Positions 5,750 through 7,111 of a stretch of DNA of 7,111 nucleotides are shown here, piece after piece (position 1 is the first letter of the stretch; every line of letters begins with the position of its first letter). Source of the stretch: Bifidobacterium breve (GTDB taxonomy: Bacteria; Actinomycetota; Actinomycetes; S36-B12). The position numbers were made by a program, and so were the translations under genes. The DNA is taken from positions 1 through 7,111 of the forward strand of contig CALPZT020000078.1 of assembly GCA_943328365.2 (NCBI GenBank). Reading direction: 5' to 3'. Under the pieces are notes generated by a model that was given only the letters and a program-made list of their open reading frames with translations, was not told where the DNA came from and made no database searches.

Positions 5750-5838
5750 GGGTTCCTTTCCACCGCTCACGCTAGAGGGTTCTGTTCATAAAGAAAAACG
5801 ATGGATAACGATTGAGACAATCACTTATGCTTATGTTT
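5747..5838. promoter_or_regulatory. AT-rich divergent promoter region shared by LysR and leftward genes
   Basis: This gap is clearly more AT-rich than its surroundings, as expected for a divergent promoter region. It includes the ribosome site AAAGGA for the leftward gene and a dyad at 5805-5828. For rightward transcription, GATAAC (5804-5809) or TATGCT (5826-5831) could be -10 elements. No -35/-10 pair is convincing on either strand. Confidence 0.5.
5805..5828. promoter_or_regulatory. Candidate LysR-regulator operator (imperfect dyad)
   Basis: GATTG (5810-5814) and CAATC (5818-5822) are perfect arms around AGA. ATAA (5805-5808) and TTAT (5825-5828) extend the symmetry, with one extra base on the right. 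It does not fit the strict T-N11-A pattern of LysR sites. Its place between a LysR gene and its divergent neighbour is the main argument. Confidence 0.4.
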
Positions 5839-6771
5839 ATGGGAATCGAGGACGTCGAGATCAAGCATCTCGCCACCCTGCGCACCGTGGCCGATGAAGG
5901 CTCATTCATCGGCGCCGCCGACGTGCTCGGCTACTCGCAGGCCGCCATCAGCCAGCAGGTCGCGAGCCTCGAGCGTGCCGTGGGCCAGCGGCTGTTCGAC
6001 CGCCCCGGCGGCCCCCGGCCCGTCACCCTCACTCCTGCCGGCCGACTCCTCCTCGGCCACGCAAAGGCGATCCATGCGCGTCTCGCGCTCGCCGACCGCG
6101 AGCTCTCCGACCTCGTCTCCGGGACAGCAGGCCGACTGCGCTGCGGCACCTTCCAGAGCGTGTCGGTCCAGCTCCTTCCCGAGCTCGTCCGCGAGATGCG
6201 GGCCGCGGCCCCGAACCTCGACATCCACCTCGTCGAGCAGGACCGCAACGACTCCCTCGTCGATCTCCTCATCGCAGGCGAGATCGACGTCACCTTCCTC
6301 GAAGGCCCCTACGACGACAGCCGGCTCGAGCTCATCGAGCTCGGCACCGATCCCTTCGTCGTCCTGCTTCCCAAGGACAGCGAGCTCGCCCGGCTGGCAA
6401 AGGGTCGCACCCTGGCCACCGAGCACCTCGCGCACGCCCCGATGATCGGAGAGCATCCGTGCAGCACCCAGGAGCGCATCGACCAGGGTCTGCGCGACGC
6501 TGGCATCACTCCCCGCTATGTCTTCCGCGCCAATGACAACGGGGCCATGCAGGGAATGGTCCGAGCAGGCCTCGGCCCCGCTGTCATGCCGATGCTCGCC
6601 GTCGACACGGCTGATACCGGCATCGTCATCAAGGCACTCGATCCGCCCATCGAACCGCGAATGATCCTCATCGCGCTCCGGAAAGGCTCAACGCCCCTGC
6701 CCGCCGCCGAGCAGTTCGTGCGGATCGCCAAGCATGAGGGCCGAAAGCGCCTGTCGCGTCCTGCGAGATAG
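5839..6771 (+). CDS. LysR-type transcriptional regulator, 310 aa
   Basis: Length and layout match the LysR family. The N-terminal winged helix-turn-helix covers residues about 8-65: IKHLATLRTVADEGSF, then AADVLGYSQAAISQQVASLE as the recognition region, and RLFDRPGGPRPVTLTPAG as the wing. The effector-binding domain follows from about residue 90 (GRLRCGTFQSVSVQLLPELV) to the C-terminus; GMVRAGLGPAVMP is the usual late motif. The effector is unknown. Three in-frame ATGs (5827, 5833, 5839) and a TTG at 5812 are possible starts, none with a clear ribosome site. 5839 is chosen because MGIEDVEIKHL gives the normal family N-terminus; upstream residues would add MLMF or a little more. LysR regulators usually control the divergent gene and themselves, here the 94-residue protein gene and perhaps the CDF and GMC genes behind it. 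It converges with the FetB-like gene. Confidence 0.92.
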   Translation: MGIEDVEIKHLATLRTVADEGSFIGAADVLGYSQAAISQQVASLERAVGQRLFDRPGGPRPVTLTPAGRLLLGHAKAIHARLALADRELSDLVSGTAGRLRCGTFQSVSVQLLPELVREMRAAAPNLDIHLVEQDRNDSLVDLLIAGEIDVTFLEGPYDDSRLELIELGTDPFVVLLPKDSELARLAKGRTLATEHLAHAPMIGEHPCSTQERIDQGLRDAGITPRYVFRANDNGAMQGMVRAGLGPAVMPMLAVDTADTGIVIKALDPPIEPRMILIALRKGSTPLPAAEQFVRIAKHEGRKRLSRPAR

Positions 6772-6791
6772 CGCTCGATCAGCGGGAGCGC
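6771..6791. terminator. Weak hairpin between convergent LysR and permease genes
   Basis: GCGCTC (6771-6776) and GAGCGC (6786-6791) are 6-base arms around a 9-base loop. They fill most of the 24-base gap between two converging stop codons. There is no T-tract on either side, so termination here is only a possibility. Confidence 0.3.
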
Positions 6792-6795
6792 GCGG

Positions 6796-7111
6796 TCACC
6801 GCCGCCATGCCTCCGGCTTCAGCGATCCCACCGCAGGTGCGAGCAGGAGCACCGTCATCAGCGCCGAGATCACCTGGGCGAGCAGGAGCCCGACGAGAAC
6901 GAGCAATTGGATCTGCACGGCGAGCATCGGGCTAGCGCCTCCGAGCAAGAGCCCGACGAATGATCCCGGGAGCAGGACGAGGCCGGCGCTCTTCATCTGG
7001 TCGAGTCCGGGAGCCAGCGACTGCTCGACCGCCCGGATGGCCACGGGCCGAACAGCCTCCCTCGGCGGGGCGCCGAGGGCGAGGTAGCCCTCGATCTCAG
7101 CCCAGCGCTCG
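6796..7111 (-). CDS. fetB: FetB-like ABC transporter permease (UPF0014), C-terminal part; N-terminus outside window
   Basis: The frame is open to the right edge; 104 residues before the TGA are visible, of a protein normally about 250-280 residues long. In E. coli, FetB works with the ATPase FetA in iron export and resistance to oxidative stress. The family signature is clear: EIEGYLALGAPPREAVRPV, the cytoplasmic coupling segment just before AIRAV, then GLVLLPGSFVGLLLGGASP, which matches the conserved GLVxLPGxMTGxxLxGxSP of the family, and a final long hydrophobic helix MLAVQIQLLVLVGLLLAQV. The protein ends with KPEAWRR. The matching ATPase gene would lie beyond the right edge, if present. 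Assignment to the family is strong; iron as substrate is taken from E. coli and not shown here. Confidence 0.85.
   Translation of the reverse strand, partial: ERWAEIEGYLALGAPPREAVRPVAIRAVEQSLAPGLDQMKSAGLVLLPGSFVGLLLGGASPMLAVQIQLLVLVGLLLAQVISALMTVLLLAPAVGSLKPEAWRR

Noticed and set aside
5902..6456. A 184-codon open frame on the minus strand
   Set aside because: It mirrors the LysR gene in a complementary codon phase; its Glu/Val/Ala-rich content is typical of GC-driven shadow frames.

Overview
The window is high-GC DNA with dense coding and short gaps. Shine-Dalgarno-led genes use ATG, GTG and TTG starts. A fused CofG-CofH (FbiC-type) coenzyme F420 gene points to Actinomycetota; the class cannot be told from this sequence. 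No rRNA, tRNA, CRISPR array, insertion sequence or phage gene was seen.

Layout from left to right. (1) 1-1460, minus strand: most of fbiC (FO synthase), cut by the left edge just inside its CofH half and starting at a TTG. (2) 1461-1773: a divergent control region with a good sigma70-type promoter facing right, two CRP-like palindromes upstream of it and a GC-rich leader. (3) 1774-1941, plus: a 55-residue charged protein of unknown function. (4) 1942-2048: hairpins, including a perfect 19-bp inverted repeat that separates two converging transcripts. (5) 2049-4417, minus: a GMC oxidoreductase carrying a tight four-cysteine cluster, translationally coupled (TTGA overlap) to an exported protein built of two homologous domains. 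(6) 4484-5386, minus: a cation diffusion facilitator (CDF) metal exporter. (7) 5462-5746, minus: a 94-residue acidic protein of unknown function. (8) 5747-5838: an AT-rich divergent regulatory gap. (9) 5839-6771, plus: a LysR-type regulator. (10) 6796-7111, minus: the C-terminal part of a FetB-like (UPF0014) permease, cut by the right edge.

The four minus-strand genes from 5746 down to 2049 are co-directional, with gaps of 75 and 66 bases and one 4-base overlap. They could form one transcript controlled by the divergent LysR regulator, although the 66-base gap before the GMC gene leaves room for a separate promoter. Two probable metal exporters (CDF and FetB-like) flank the regulator, so a metal-related role is possible but not shown. 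The least conventional parts are the GMC oxidoreductase plus duplicated-domain exported protein, and the small-protein gene with its CRP-like promoter architecture.
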